Below are positions 24,878 to 34,161 of a stretch of 64,000 bases of DNA, one piece after another (positions within the stretch are counted from its first letter, which is position 1; every line of letters begins with the position of its first letter). Made by a program: the position numbers and the translations under genes. The DNA is taken from the NCBI GenBank assembly GCA_965218495.1, contig OZ244626.1, forward strand, positions 620,001 through 684,000. The letters run 5' to 3'. Below the pieces are notes generated by a model. It searched no databases. It saw nothing but the letters and a program-made list of their open reading frames with translations, and was not told the origin of the DNA. The stretch is from G965218495 sp965218495. Lineage in GTDB: Bacteria > Bacteroidota > Rhodothermia > Rhodothermales > Bin80.

Positions 24878-26290
24878 ATTAGGGAGCAATTTCGGATCCG
24901 CCGTTGGCGTCCGACTTGGGCGATTCAGCTTTCATGACCAGCCGTTAGCCCAATGGATAACCCTACCAATACGTTCCAGAACAGCCTCCCTTGCGTTCCT
25001 CCTATTGAGGTCGAGCCTCGCGCGAAGCGTAGGACATTCACGTCCGCGTATAAGCGGCGGATTGTAGCGGAAGCCGAAGCTTGTACGGTGCCAGGGCAGA
25101 TCGGTGCGCTGCTGCGCCGCGAGGGTCTCTACAGCTCTACGGTGTCGAGATGGCGGGGGCAGCAGGCTTCGGCCAGCGCGCAGGGTCGTGGTGGTCGCAA
25201 GCCTGCTTCGTCGCAAGCGGAGACGATCCAGCGGCAGCGGCAGGAGATCGCGCGGCTGAAGCGCAAACTGACGAAGGCGGAGACGGTCATTGAGGTTCAA
25301 TAAAAAACTCTGCGTGCTATTTGGGGCAGACGAGACCGCGCAGGGAGAGTAGCTATGGTGAAGGAGCTTACCATGCGGTCCCCCGCCCTGAAGAAGGCGC
25401 AAGCTTGCCGATTGATGGGAGTGTCCCGCATGTGGTACTTACGCCACGCTCCTGGACGAAGGTCGCTACGTGTGCCACTGGCGGACCATGTACCGCATAC
25501 TTTCCGAGTGCGACCAGGTCCGCGAGCGGCGCAATCAGCGCAAGCATCCGCCGTATCGTAAGCCGGAACGCTTGGCATCGGGACCCAACCAGCTATGGAG
25601 CTGGCACATTACCAAGCTTCGCGGGCCATACAAGTGGACGCACTACTCGCTCTACGTCATCATGGATGTCTACAGCCGATACGTGGTAGGCTGGACCATT
25701 GCTCCAGGGGAGTCTTCCGCACTGGCCCGGGCCCTGATTCAGACGAGCTGCCGCCGTCAGGGCATCGCGCACCACCAGCTTATCATCCACAGCGACCGGG
25801 GCAGTGCCATGACGTCAAAGACAGTCGCCCAGTTGCTGGCGGAACTTGGCGTCGAGAAATCGCTCTCGCGGCCCTACAACTCCAATGACAACCCCTATTC
25901 GGAAGCGCAATTCAAGACGATGAAGTATCGGCCGACGTATCCGGGCCGCTTTGGCTCGCTGGAAGATGCCAAAGCCTGGACAGGGCGCTTCTTACTCTGG
26001 TACAACCACAGCCACTACCACACGGGACTCGCGCTAATGGTGCCCGCCGGACAGGAGAAAGCCGTTAGGGCGGCCCGGCAACAGGTGCTGAAGGAGGCCT
26101 ATGCACGATATCCGGAGCGCTTCGCACGAGGGGTGCCGAAGGTGGGAATGCCGCCAAAGAATGTCTGGATCAACAAGCCACCGGACCCAGACGCCTACCG
26201 ACGGCAAACGAGTCAATCCGGAATAGACGCTGGAAGCATACAACCACAGGGGTCCAATTTAGACCTGCAAAGCCCTAATTGCTCCCTAAT
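24878..26290 (+). mobile_element. IS3-family element, copy 2 (1413 bp, defective)
   Basis: Bounded by a perfect 14-bp inverted repeat, ATTAGGGAGCAATT at 24878-24891 and its complement at 26277-26290. It carries OrfA and an OrfB with an internal deletion and frameshift. The 1910-bp ISNCY-type element has inserted at its right tip (AATT, 26288-26291). No convincing target duplication was found. Confidence 0.8.
24953..25303 (+). CDS. IS3-family transposase OrfA (copy 2)
   Basis: DNA-binding OrfA of 116 residues, with RRTFTSAYKRRIVAEAEAC and GQIGALLRREGLYSSTVSRW forming the helix-turn-helix, and a C-terminal coiled coil (RQEIARLKRKLTKAETVIEV). It resembles the OrfA at 8048-8452. It ends in a TAA directly at the position where copy 1 has its A8 slippery run; here the run is split (CAATAAAAAAC). 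The same frame stays open after the TAA into OrfB. Probably intact as a protein but without a working partner here. Confidence 0.82.
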   Translation: MDNPTNTFQNSLPCVPPIEVEPRAKRRTFTSAYKRRIVAEAEACTVPGQIGALLRREGLYSSTVSRWRGQQASASAQGRGGRKPASSQAETIQRQRQEIARLKRKLTKAETVIEVQ

Positions 26291-26315
26291 TAGTGCTTGC
26301 CCGAAAAATGCCTGA
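25355..26315 (+). pseudogene. IS3-family transposase OrfB (copy 2), deleted and frameshifted
   Basis: The N-terminal piece (25355 on, MVKELTMRSPALKKAQACRL) is followed near 25440 by a jump to ATLLDEGRYVCHWRTMYRIL in another frame, which continues as the integrase core to 26315. About 50 codons present in copy 1 (8455-8712) are missing. In the core, WSWHITKLRG has histidine where IS3 transposases have the first catalytic aspartate (WDITKL), while IIHSDRGSAMTS and NPYSEAQFKTMKYR keep the second D and the E. The open frame runs through the right terminal repeat into the next element. Clearly inactive. Confidence 0.8.
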
Positions 26316-28201
26316 TCGGCTCTGCAGACCGGCAGTCTTGGGCGCATAGGGCGGATGTACGGGCGCGTGCGGCGGAAAATCGGGCATTTTGGAGTGTCGA
26401 GCGGCTGTTATCGGGGCAGTTTCCCCAACGGCTGCCTGCGTTGTTTTAGCGAATGTTGCGCCGTTTTCCGATCTTAGTACCGTTATTGGCGTGATTAGTA
26501 CGCTTCTGCCCCAACATTCGCCCGATTTACTGCCATGCGCGCGATCTTCGAGTCACAGTTTGAGCTTGGGCACACGCCCATTGGAGAGATCAGCTTTGAC
26601 GCTCGGTCCAGAGACGATATTCCGGCCGTACTCCGTGGACTGCAGGACATCTTCACGCACCGCGAGACCCGCGAGCGGGTGTTCGCGATTCTGCGGGAGC
26701 AGTTAGGCGCGAAGGTCAATTTGCGGCGTGGTCGCCCCGGGCTGTGTCTGTGGCGGATCTTCGTGCTGGGCACGCTGCAGAAGGCGCTTGACTGCGACTT
26801 CGACCGTCTGGTGGAATTGGCGAACTTTCACACGGCGTTGCGCCAGATGCTGGGGCATGCAGATTTTGGAGATAAGCACCAGTATCGCCTGCAGACCGTT
26901 ATTGACAACGTGCGTCTGCTTACCGAGGAGGCGCTGCAGCAGATCAATGCGGTGGTGGTGGCCCGTGGGCATCAGCTGTTGAAGCACAGAAACTCGGATC
27001 CGCTTCACTGCCGGGCCGACTCAGCGGTTGCGAAGACCCATGTGGAGTGGCCCACCGATGTCCGTTTGCTGTGGGATGCGCTGCGCCGTCTGATCAGGAA
27101 GCTGGCGCGTCTTTGCCAGCAGCATGCGATAGCGGGCTGGCGCAAGTCGCAGGCCTGGATCAAGAAAATGGAGCGCGCCTTTTATCGCGTGCGCACTTCC
27201 CGGCAGTGGCGTAGTACGTCGAAAGTGGCAAACTACCTGGCACTTTGCCGCACTATCGTGTCGAAGGCAGCGGCCACGCAGGCGATATTGAGGCAAAACG
27301 ATGTTGAAAGCGCGGAGGTGTCGTGGTATTTGCGGACTGCGGACAAGCTGATAGACCAGGTATTGCGCCGTTTGATCAAGGGCGAGAAGATTCCGCACGG
27401 CCAGAAGCTCTTCTCCGTGCATGAGCCCCACACGCGCTGGATCGACAAAGGGAAGGCGGGCGTGATGGCAGAGTTGGGGGTACCGGTGTGCGTGCTGGAG
27501 GATCAGCACCAATTCATTCTGCGCCACTACGTGCAACACGAAGGTGGCGACCAGGACATGATCGTACCATTCCTTGCAGAGGCGAAGCGGCGCTACCCGG
27601 CGCTGGCATCATGCAGCATGGACAAGGGGTTTTACACGCCAGAGAATCGCGAGCAGCTTGACAAGTTGTTGGACCTGAACGTGATGCCCCGGAAGGGGCG
27701 GCACCGTAAAGCGGACCGCGAACGGGAGACCCATCCGGACTTCGTGGCAGCCCGGCGTCAACACCCGGCCGTAGAGTCGGCGATCAATAACCTCCATCAC
27801 CGGGGCATGTCACTAGTGCGCACCCACGGCAAGGCTGGCTTCGACAGGACGCTGGCGCTGGTAGTGGTGGCCACCAATGTGCACCGCATAGGTCAGGTCC
27901 TGAAGCAGAAGGAAGCGCGCCGACGAAAGTGGCACCAGGCACGCAGTAGGGCGCAGTAAGGCCCTACCAGCGCCGCCACGGAAGCAAGCCAGACTCCTTG
28001 CAATGGGGAGAGCGCAAACCTATATCCTCTTTGTAGTGCAATGGCATAAAAAGCTGGCTGAAGGCCACGGATTTGTGCCGAATCCACTCATATTCGGGGG
28101 CTGCACACCTTGCGTACACCCCTGACCGCGACTACAGGCTTACCGCCCACCCCCAATCTGCCGGCATATTGCTCCCAATAGGCCTTTTTCGGGCAATCAC
28201 T
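26292..28201 (+). mobile_element. 1910-bp ISNCY-type insertion sequence, copy B
   Basis: Same length and same encoded protein as copy A (11136-13045), in opposite orientation. Left end AGTGCTTGCCCGAAAAATGC, right end complementary to AGTGATTGCCCGAAAAAGGC, flanked by AATT at 26288-26291 and 28202-28205. It has landed at the very tip of the IS3 copy 2 inverted repeat. The LRR gene promoter begins about 30 bases beyond its right end. Confidence 0.92.
26535..27959 (+). CDS. ISNCY-type DDE transposase (copy B)
   Basis: 474-residue transposase, residue for residue the same as the gene at 11378-12802. It has the D of RADSAVAKTH, the D of SMDKGFYTPE and the E of HPAVESAINN. The ATG at 26535 lies 243 bases inside the left end; the stop leaves about 240 bases to the right end, which hold no gene. 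Because both copies are intact and identical, either could mobilise the other, and they form a 1.9-kb inverted pair 13.2 kb apart that could support inversion of everything between. Confidence 0.88.
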   Translation: MRAIFESQFELGHTPIGEISFDARSRDDIPAVLRGLQDIFTHRETRERVFAILREQLGAKVNLRRGRPGLCLWRIFVLGTLQKALDCDFDRLVELANFHTALRQMLGHADFGDKHQYRLQTVIDNVRLLTEEALQQINAVVVARGHQLLKHRNSDPLHCRADSAVAKTHVEWPTDVRLLWDALRRLIRKLARLCQQHAIAGWRKSQAWIKKMERAFYRVRTSRQWRSTSKVANYLALCRTIVSKAAATQAILRQNDVESAEVSWYLRTADKLIDQVLRRLIKGEKIPHGQKLFSVHEPHTRWIDKGKAGVMAELGVPVCVLEDQHQFILRHYVQHEGGDQDMIVPFLAEAKRRYPALASCSMDKGFYTPENREQLDKLLDLNVMPRKGRHRKADRERETHPDFVAARRQHPAVESAINNLHHRGMSLVRTHGKAGFDRTLALVVVATNVHRIGQVLKQKEARRRKWHQARSRAQ

Positions 28202-28232
28202 AATTAAAATTCAAGAAACTGTCACAAAAACG

Positions 28233-28265
28233 TTGACACATACCGTTCTGAGTGACGTACTTTAG
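28233..28265 (+). promoter_or_regulatory. Putative promoter of the LRR gene
   Basis: TTGACA (28233-28238), a 19-base spacer, then TACTTTAG (28258-28265), close to the Bacteroidota -7 type TAnnTTTG. A start point near 28271 would give a leader of only about 13 bases before the ATG at 28284. The box lies outside, but next to, the end of the 1910-bp element (28201). Confidence 0.5.
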
Positions 28266-28283
28266 CGGCAACTAACCCGAGGA

Positions 28284-30822
28284 ATGACTATGCACCCTTC
28301 GCGAATTGGACTGCCCATTCTGTGCTGCCTACTGCTAACAGCCTTTACGTCCCCGGTGGCGCACGCCCTCCAGTCGGGGCTTGAGCAAGATTATGCTGCG
28401 CTAAAGGCGTTGTACGACGTTACCGACGGGGGCAATTGGACCAATAGCACGGGGTGGGATACGACGCTAACGGGAAGCCAGATTACCGCGCAGGTGATCG
28501 GTGGCTTCTATGGTATTACCGTGCAGCAAGGGCGGGTTGCTGGGGTAAACTTGTCTTCTAACACCCTTGCAGGTCCGATTCCCCCCGAGTTGGGTAATCT
28601 GGCAAGTTTGGAAGTTCTGGCTTTGTATTCTAACACCCTTGCAGGTCCGATTCCCCCCGAGCTGGGTAATCTGGCAAATCTGGTTTGGTTGTCTTTGTAT
28701 TCTAATTCCCTTACGCGCCCGATTCCCTCCGGGTTGGGAAACCTTGCAAATCTTGAATACCTACTTCTGGATCAAAACAAACTTACGGGCCCGATTCCAC
28801 CTGAGTTTGGCAACCTGGCAAAGTTGAAACATCTGAATTTGGGCTCCAACGCCGTGGCGGGTTCGATCCCGTCCGAGTTGGGAAACCTGGCAAACCTGGA
28901 ATCTCTGACTTTGAGCCGGAATATGCTTTCGGGCCCGATTCCCTCCAAGCTAGGTAGCCTTGTAAGGCTGCAATGGCTGTACCTGGACAGCAATGCCCTG
29001 ACGGGTCCCATTCCCCTCGAGTTCGGCAACCTGGCAAGATTGAAGTATCTCAGGCTGAACGGCAACCAGATCACGGGCCCGATCCCACCTGGGCTGGGCA
29101 ACCTCTCTAGCCTTGAACTGCTAAGCTTACACCATAACGCCCTCACGGGCACCATTCCTTCCACGCTGGGAAACCTTGTAAAACTAGAATGGCTTTTCCT
29201 TCACTCGAACACCCTTATGGGTCCGATTCCCTCCGAACTGGGAAACCTTTCAAGGCTGGATAGTCTGGCTTTGGACGACAACACCCTTACGGGCCCGATC
29301 CCCCCCCGAACTGGGAAGCCTTGTCAACCTGAGGTGGCTAAGTCTGGAAGACAATGGCCTCTCCGGAATGATACCGAGCGAATTAGGCAATCTTGCAAAC
29401 TTGATGGTGCTGTACTTAGGGAGCAATGCCCTTACGGGCCCGATTCCCTCCGAGTTGGGTAACCTGGAGAATCTTGAGTGGCTGCGCCTGCGCCGCAACA
29501 TCCTCACAGGTCCCATTCCCCTGGAGCTTGGCAACCTGACAAAGTTGAGGAGTCTCCAGTCAAGCGGTAACGCCCTTTCGGGCCCGATTCCACCTGCGTT
29601 GGGTAACCTCTCCAACCTTTATCTGCTTAGCCTGCACGATAATGCCCTAACTGGCTCCATACCTCCCGCGCTGGGAAACGCCTCAAATCTATTATGGCTT
29701 TTCCTTCACTCGAATTCTCTTTCGGGTCCGATTCCCTCTGAACTGGGAAACCTTGCAGGGCTGGATTCTCTGGCATTGGACGACAACGCCCTTACGGGCC
29801 CGATTCCCTCCGAATTGGGGAAACTTGACAGTCTAACGTGGCTGAGCTTGAATGACAACGTCCTCTCGGGAAACATACCTGGTGAAATTGGCAATCTTAG
29901 CAACTTGACATTACTGTATTTAGACGACAACGCCCTTTCGGGCCCGATTCCCTCCGAGCTGGGTAACCTGGAAAACCTGGAATGGCTGCACCTGAGCGGC
30001 AACGACCTCAGCGGAAGCGTACCCGAAGAACTCGGTAATCTTACCAGGCTGATAGGGCTGTACCTGCATAACAATGCCCTTGAGGGTACCTTGCCAATGA
30101 GCTTGACACAGATAGTTCCACACCCCGGTGGCCCGCTATATTTTCTGTTCTTTGGAGGGGCTGGGGAAAAACTGTGCGCCCCCTTGGACCCCGTTTTCCA
30201 GGCTTGGCTGGATGGGATAAATACGGTTATGGGCCCTGATTGTCAAGGTCTTCACTTCGTAGATGGCATTGCCGATCAGGTGTATGTTGCGGGTCATGCA
30301 GTGTCGGTTGAGTTCCCAGAAGCAGCCTCCGCCGTACCTCCAATCACCTACACGCTGGTGCCGGACCCTCCTTCCGGGCTTTCGTTCGACGCCAGCACGC
30401 GCACGCTGAGCGGAACGCCTACCGTGACCACGCCGCAGGCGACATATACCTACGCGGCGATGGATTCGGTTGCACAGAAAGACTCCTTGCAGTTCACCAT
30501 CGAGGTAATGTCCGGGCTAGGTGCTGAGCGAGGGGAGTTGCCAACGGCGTTCACCTTGCAGGGCAACTTTCCCAACCCGTTTCAGCAGTCTACACGGATC
30601 GTGTTCGATCTTCCATGGCGCGCCAGCGTGAGCGTCGAAGTATTGGATGTGCTAGGGCGGCGCGTGCTCTTGATGCCGGCACGGGATGTGCCTGCGGGAT
30701 GGAAACGAGGCATAGACCTAAACGCTGCTGCCATTCCCTCGGGCACATACCTGTACCGGCTGCGGCTGGATGGGCCGACGGGAGGCATGGTACGCCCGGG
30801 GAGCTTCGTTCGGATCAAGTGA
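28284..30822 (+). CDS. Secreted leucine-rich-repeat protein with type IX secretion signal (frameshift in C8 run)
   Basis: One gene in two frames: 28284 to about 29305, then the +1 frame through 29368 to 30822; repaired, about 845 residues. It has a signal peptide (PILCCLLLTAFTSPVAHA), a cap (YALYDVTDGGNW-like segment) and some twenty-four 24-residue plant-type repeats (LxxLxLxxNxLTGPIPxELGNL). An Ig-like putative domain follows (SGLSFDASTRTLSGTP). At the C terminus is a sorting domain with LQGNFPNPFQQSTRIVFDL and SGTYLYRLRL, the Por-secretion/type A signal of T9SS cargo. The frame breaks at 29300-29307, eight C where seven would keep IPPELGSLVNL in frame. Read as is, the first frame ends at 29462 (392 residues) and lacks the sorting domain. 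This could be phase variation, a recent mutation or a sequencing error. Confidence 0.85.
28555..30085 (+). repeat. Tandem 72-bp LRR-coding repeats
   Basis: Roughly twenty-one 72-base units, each carrying a version of CCGATTCCC(C/T)CCGAGTTGGG. Neighbouring units differ mostly at variable surface positions. Such arrays can expand or contract by recombination. The unit at 29300 holds the C8 run that breaks the frame. Confidence 0.75.
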
Positions 30823-31309
30823 GCATTCGATTGTCTAAATCCACTTCCGGCAAAGAGAGGCAGAGCAGTCCATCGAAGAGTTTGTGACTGCAACGCACGC
30901 TCAAGGCGGAGTGATAGTGAGTGCCTGGACAAACTGGCACCGGACTTTGCGATACTGCGGTAGGCGATGAGTTATTCCGGCATTTTCGTGCGCTGATTCC
31001 TTGACGCGGACGGCGCGTGTGTTGCTTTTGATCGTTTACTGGCGCTCAGATTCAGCCGTTGGCCACAATTATCGGAAACTATTCAGCCGGCGCGCCATAG
31101 GGGCAAACAGTCCTCCCCTCAGCATCCTCCGACCCCGTCCCATGCTCCCTGCCACGGCCCCTGGCGCAGCCAGCCAGGTGGCCCCCGCGCGTAAGTTTGT
31201 CACTTTTGCCGACGGACGAGGTGTTGGCATAGTCCCAATCGGTACATATTGGCCGATTTACAGGTATTACTCATAGGATATATGCCCGTTATTTGTGTCT
31301 AAGGCCAAT
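30823..31309. other. Gene-free stretch between LRR gene and IS1634-family element
   Basis: About 490 bases with no gene I can support. The longest plus-strand frame (31001-31276) has no recognisable features. I see no terminator with a T run after the LRR stop. Confidence 0.35.
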
Positions 31310-33199
31310 GTAGTGCTATTTTAGTGTTAGTCATCAATACTTCACACAAGCATCGCCCCCATCCGCTATATTGGGCGCAGGCCAATACGAATACGCCGTG
31401 TACATCCGCAGGAGAGTCTACAAGCTTAAAAACGAAACGCAACGCACCGGATACGGACTGCTCGAATGCCGACGTGTCAATGGCCAGCCCAATCAAAAAA
31501 CCATCCTGAACCTTGGCCAGGACTTTGACATTGCCGAAGCCGACTGGCCCACCGTAACCAAGCGGGTTGAGCTGGCGCTGCACGGACAGCGCGCCCTACC
31601 GCTGGAAGATGAGAAGATCGAACGCGCCGTGGACGAGATCGTGCGCCGGCTGCGTGAGAAGGACTACGATGTGGACGCCGGACGCGATGACCGCGACGCC
31701 ATCATTACCGACGCAGTGCATCATCCCGATTCACGCACGGTCGGAGGCGAGCGCGTATGCCTGCAAGCCTTGGAGCAACTCGGCTTCGCGGCGCTGCTAC
31801 GCGCGCTGGGCATGCGAGAAGATGCTATTCGCATGGCCCTGGTTCTGGTGGTTGGGCGCATGTTGTCGCCCGGAAGTGAGGCGCATACGTACCAGTGGAT
31901 GATGAAGGCCTCCGCCATTTTGGAGCTGGTGCAGCTGGAGGCCCCGTGCGCAAGTACGCTGTACCGCGTAGGCGATCGGCTGTATGCGCTGCGCGAAGCG
32001 CTTATGGACGGACTCTATGGCAATGCGCAGCGGCTGTTGGGCTTTGGTGAGACGCTCATCTTGTATGATCTGACCAACACATTCTACACGGGTCGCAAGA
32101 AAGGCGCGCTCCTGGCGTATGGACGAAGCAAGGAAAAGCGATCGGATTGTCCGTTGGTGACGTTGGCCTTAATGCTGGACGCGTCCGGCTTTGTGCGTGG
32201 CGCAGCCGTCCTTGCTGGCAATGCCAGCGAACCAAAGACGCTTCAACAGGCCATGGAGAGGCTCAATGGCGCTCGTGCGACCGTCATCATGGACGCGGGC
32301 ATAGCCACGCGCGCCAATGTGGCGTACTTGCGGTCGAAGGGACTGGATTGGATCTGTGTGCAGCGCACGCAGGCGCCGCCACCCCCTGAACGCCCGCCGG
32401 AGGAGTGCTGGAATACACAGAGCGGGGTCTCCATCAAAGCCTGGCGCCTGGAGCAGCAACAGGGAACGCTGCAAGTCTACCTGCATAGCGAGGCACGCAA
32501 GGCCACCGGTGATCGCATACTGAACACCAGGCGCGCAAAGTTTGAGGCTGCGCTGAAGACCCTGCACGAGGGACTCTCCAAGCCCCGCTGCGTCAAGGAA
32601 TACGACAAGGTGCAACGCAGACTCGGTCGCGAGCTCGAAAGGCATAAGCGCGTCTCGTACCAGTACAAGATCGATGTCTTGCGCAAAAAGGACAGTACGC
32701 ACGCGAAGGCGGTCACCTTTACGCACCTGTCTGCGTTTGAGCAGCAGACGCAAGCATCGGGCGGCTACATCCTGCATACCAGCCACACGGACTGGTCTGC
32801 CTCGCAAATCGCACGCACATACTGGAAGCTTGCAGACATCGAGCGCACGTTTCGTTCGCTGAAGTCCGAGTTGGGCATGCGTCCCCTATACCACAGCAAG
32901 GATGAGCGCATCCGGACACACATCTTCCTCTCGGTACTGGCCTATCAGGCGGTGCAACTCATTCGCACGAAGCTGAAGCAGTATGACCTCCACAGCAGCT
33001 GGACCACGCTGCAGTTTGAGCTGAACCGGTGGCACCGGATCACGACCGTATTGCCAAAAGACCGGCGCTCCTGCATCCTGTTGAAGAAGGATGCAGACCA
33101 AGGTCCGCTCCAGCGCCAGATCGCCATGATTATGGGCCTCAAGCCCCACAACTACACCTACAAGGCGCACACAAAACGACCCTGAAATGGTAGTGCTAT
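31310..33199 (+). mobile_element. IS1634-family insertion sequence (intact gene; ends provisional)
   Basis: The limits are the two copies of GTAGTGCTAT that flank the gene (31310-31319 and 33190-33199) as direct repeats. The interrupted relative at 16677-20804 has GTAGTGCCA in the same two places. True terminal inverted repeats were not found, so the limits are approximate. Confidence 0.5.
31398..33185 (+). CDS. IS1634-family transposase (intact)
   Basis: DDE transposase of 595 residues from a GTG at 31398 (VYIRRRVYKLKNE), chosen because the relative at 16758 starts MYIRATKTH at the same point; an in-frame TTG at 31371 adds nine residues. The catalytic residues are visible: LILYDLTNTFYTGRKKG (D), ATVIMDAGIATRANV (D) and DIERTFRSLKSELGMRPLYH (E). 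The gene is intact and colinear with the interrupted copy (16758-17456 plus 19657-20772) but clearly diverged from it. It lies just upstream of a frameshifted tyrosine recombinase. Confidence 0.88.
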   Translation: MYIRRRVYKLKNETQRTGYGLLECRRVNGQPNQKTILNLGQDFDIAEADWPTVTKRVELALHGQRALPLEDEKIERAVDEIVRRLREKDYDVDAGRDDRDAIITDAVHHPDSRTVGGERVCLQALEQLGFAALLRALGMREDAIRMALVLVVGRMLSPGSEAHTYQWMMKASAILELVQLEAPCASTLYRVGDRLYALREALMDGLYGNAQRLLGFGETLILYDLTNTFYTGRKKGALLAYGRSKEKRSDCPLVTLALMLDASGFVRGAAVLAGNASEPKTLQQAMERLNGARATVIMDAGIATRANVAYLRSKGLDWICVQRTQAPPPPERPPEECWNTQSGVSIKAWRLEQQQGTLQVYLHSEARKATGDRILNTRRAKFEAALKTLHEGLSKPRCVKEYDKVQRRLGRELERHKRVSYQYKIDVLRKKDSTHAKAVTFTHLSAFEQQTQASGGYILHTSHTDWSASQIARTYWKLADIERTFRSLKSELGMRPLYHSKDERIRTHIFLSVLAYQAVQLIRTKLKQYDLHSSWTTLQFELNRWHRITTVLPKDRRSCILLKKDADQGPLQRQIAMIMGLKPHNYTYKAHTKRP

Positions 33200-33263
33200 A
33201 GAAAAAGACAGTTTTCGTAAGTGACTGTCTGAAGGGTACTTACTGGCTCTTGGAAAAAATAAA

Positions 33264-34161
33264 GTGACAAAGTTCAGCGCGGAAGCCGCACGCATCGGCG
33301 CCGTGCTGCGCGCCGCCTTAAGCCGTGCCACGATCAAAGCCTATGCCCTGCGCCTTACAACCTACACGGCCTGGGCGAGCGCCACCGGCCGCCCCTGGAA
33401 CCATGCGCTCACGCTCCTGGCCTTCCTCTCCGGACCCGCCAGCCAGCATTCGCACGCGTGGCGGCAGCAGCAGCTGGCCGCCCTGCGCTACGCCTGCCGC
33501 GAAGCCGGCACGGCCGATTTTACCCGCGACCCCGCCATAGCCCAGGCCATGCGGGGCCTGCGGCGGGAGCGCCCCCAAAAGCCCGCGCAAGTCACTGGAC
33601 TCACCTGCGAGGTGATCGCCAAGATTGAAGCCACTCCCTGCGCTCCGCGCAAGGGGCGCGGACACAGCATGGAGTCGGCCAAGGCCGCCACCCGGCGCGG
33701 ACACGTGGCCATCGCGCTCGTGCGCACGATGCGCGATGGCCTCCTGCGCCGCAGCGAAGCCGCAGCCCTTAAGTGGCAGGACCTGTCCACAGAATCCGAT
33801 GGCTCCGCACGGCTGCACATCGCGCGCTCGAAGACCGACCAGGAAGCGCGCGGCCACGTGGCCTACCTCACGCCCGCCCGCCACCTGCCTGCAGCGCATC
33901 AAGCCTGCGGGCGCGCTGCCCGAGGACAGGATCTTTGCCATGTCCGCGCGCACCATCGCCAACCGCATCAAGGCGGCCGGCATGGAAGGACGCTTCGCCA
34001 GCCACTCCGGGCGCGTAGGCTGCGCGCAGGACCTTGCAGCTAGAGGAGCCGACCTCACGGAGCTCCAGGTCGCCGGACGCTGGCAGTCCGCCGCCATGCC
34101 GGCGCTGTATGCACGCAACCAGCTGGCTGGCCGGGGCACCGTCGCGAAGTACCTCACGTAG
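33264..34161 (+). pseudogene. Tyrosine recombinase/integrase with 4-bp slippage frameshift
   Basis: A phage-type integrase of about 297 codons split over two frames. The first (from GTG 33264) has the N-terminal arm/core-binding part (SRATIKAYALRLTTYTAW) and the first catalytic arginine region (MRDGLLRRSEAAALKWQDL). The second (to 34161) has FASHSGRVGCAQDLAARG with the HxxR motif and PALYARNQLAGRGTVAKYL with the tyrosine nucleophile. The break lies in ACGCCCGCCCGCCACC near 33870-33885: with one GCCC unit less, the sequence reads LTPATCLQRIKPAG in frame. All catalytic residues are otherwise present. An attachment site was not identified. Confidence 0.78.

Noticed and set aside
28858..28870. 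tRNA T-loop-like GGGTTCGATCCC
   Set aside because: It lies inside the LRR coding repeats; no acceptor, D or anticodon stem is found around it.
28555..30085. Regular repeats that could be taken for a CRISPR array
   Set aside because: The 72-bp units are in frame and encode LRRs throughout; no unique spacers alternate with fixed repeats.
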